Source: an uncultured Pseudorhodobacter sp.
Lineage (GTDB): Bacteria > Pseudomonadota > Alphaproteobacteria > Rhodobacterales > Rhodobacteraceae
Length of the DNA: 6,179 bases
Assembly (NCBI GenBank): GCA_945957495.1
Contig: CAMFLG010000205.1
Coordinates: forward strand, 1-6,179
Reading direction: 5' to 3'
The position numbers and the translations under genes are program-made. The stretch's first letter is position 1, and each line of letters starts with the position of its first letter. The notes beneath the pieces were generated by a model that was not told the origin of the DNA, did no database searches, and saw only the letters and a program-made list of their open reading frames with translations. Below, piece after piece: positions 5,948-6,179 of the stretch.

Positions 5948-6179
5948 TTACCCTGTTCGGCCAAACCTACGCCTGGAACGCCCCCGAAATCCTTCTGATC
6001 GGCGGCGCGCTGCTGCTGTTGGCGTTCCTCCTCATCCTGATCCTGCGCGCCGCAGGCCGCTCTGCCACCATGGCGGCCCCCCTGATGCGCGAAATCGGCT
6101 GGCTTGGCCAACGGGTGCAGGCCTTGGGCGAAGGGCAGGAACGGCTTGCGGGCGGCCTTCACCACGTTTCGGAAAATCA
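5944..6179 (+). CDS. rmuC: RmuC-like DNA recombination protein, N-terminal part (3' partial)
   Basis: The first 78 residues are in the window and the gene runs off the right edge. The start ATG at 5944 shares ATGA with the mutL stop. The protein opens with a short segment (MITLFGQTYAWNAPE), then one strongly hydrophobic helix (about 16-35, ILLIGGALLLLAFLLILIL) and a basic residue cluster, then a stretch with coiled-coil character (EIGWLGQRVQALGEGQERLAGGLHHVSENQ). An N-terminal membrane anchor followed by a long coiled coil and a nuclease-like domain is the layout of RmuC, and the QERLAGGLxHVSE-type sequence resembles what I recall of Rhodobacterales RmuC. RmuC limits rearrangements between inverted repeats in E. 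coli; its mechanism is poorly known. The diagnostic nuclease-like domain is outside the window, so another anchored coiled-coil protein cannot be excluded. AAAGG at 5925-5929 is too far away for a good ribosome site, so coupling to mutL is likely. Confidence 0.72.
   Translation, partial: MITLFGQTYAWNAPEILLIGGALLLLAFLLILILRAAGRSATMAAPLMREIGWLGQRVQALGEGQERLAGGLHHVSEN

Overview
The window reads as a compact, GC-rich chromosomal segment of an alphaproteobacterium, most likely of the Rhodobacteraceae/Rhodobacterales. This rests on the style of the encoded proteins (PurH tail, LspA with a WNQGINFGLF segment, a DUF3035/BamF-type lipoprotein, a paired M16 peptidase, MutL with an endonuclease motif, an RmuC-like protein) and on the strong G/C preference at third codon positions. 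I recall this gene order as typical of that group; no database was searched. All genes are on the + strand with very little intergenic DNA. I see no insertion sequence, phage gene, CRISPR array, tRNA or rRNA.

Layout: positions 1-188 hold the 3' end of purH (purine biosynthesis). One base later lspA (lipoprotein signal peptidase) begins. After 54 bases comes a small outer-membrane lipoprotein gene of the DUF3035/BamF type. A 110-base gap precedes two M16 zinc-peptidase-family genes that overlap by ATGA and both carry Sec signal peptides. A 63-base gap precedes mutL (mismatch repair), whose stop overlaps (ATGA) the start of an rmuC-like gene that runs off the right edge.

Functionally the segment has an envelope block (LspA, a lipoprotein that LspA itself should mature, and a periplasmic M16 pair) between a purine gene and a DNA-maintenance block (MutL, RmuC). 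The most informative feature is the M16 pair. The first protein has the complete zinc site (HxxEH plus a downstream Glu) but lacks the C-terminal R/Y pair; the second has lost the zinc site but keeps the R/Y pair. That is the signature of an obligate heterodimer in which each subunit supplies half of the active centre. The rest is largely ordinary conserved chromosome, and I found no clear evidence of a wholly new system.
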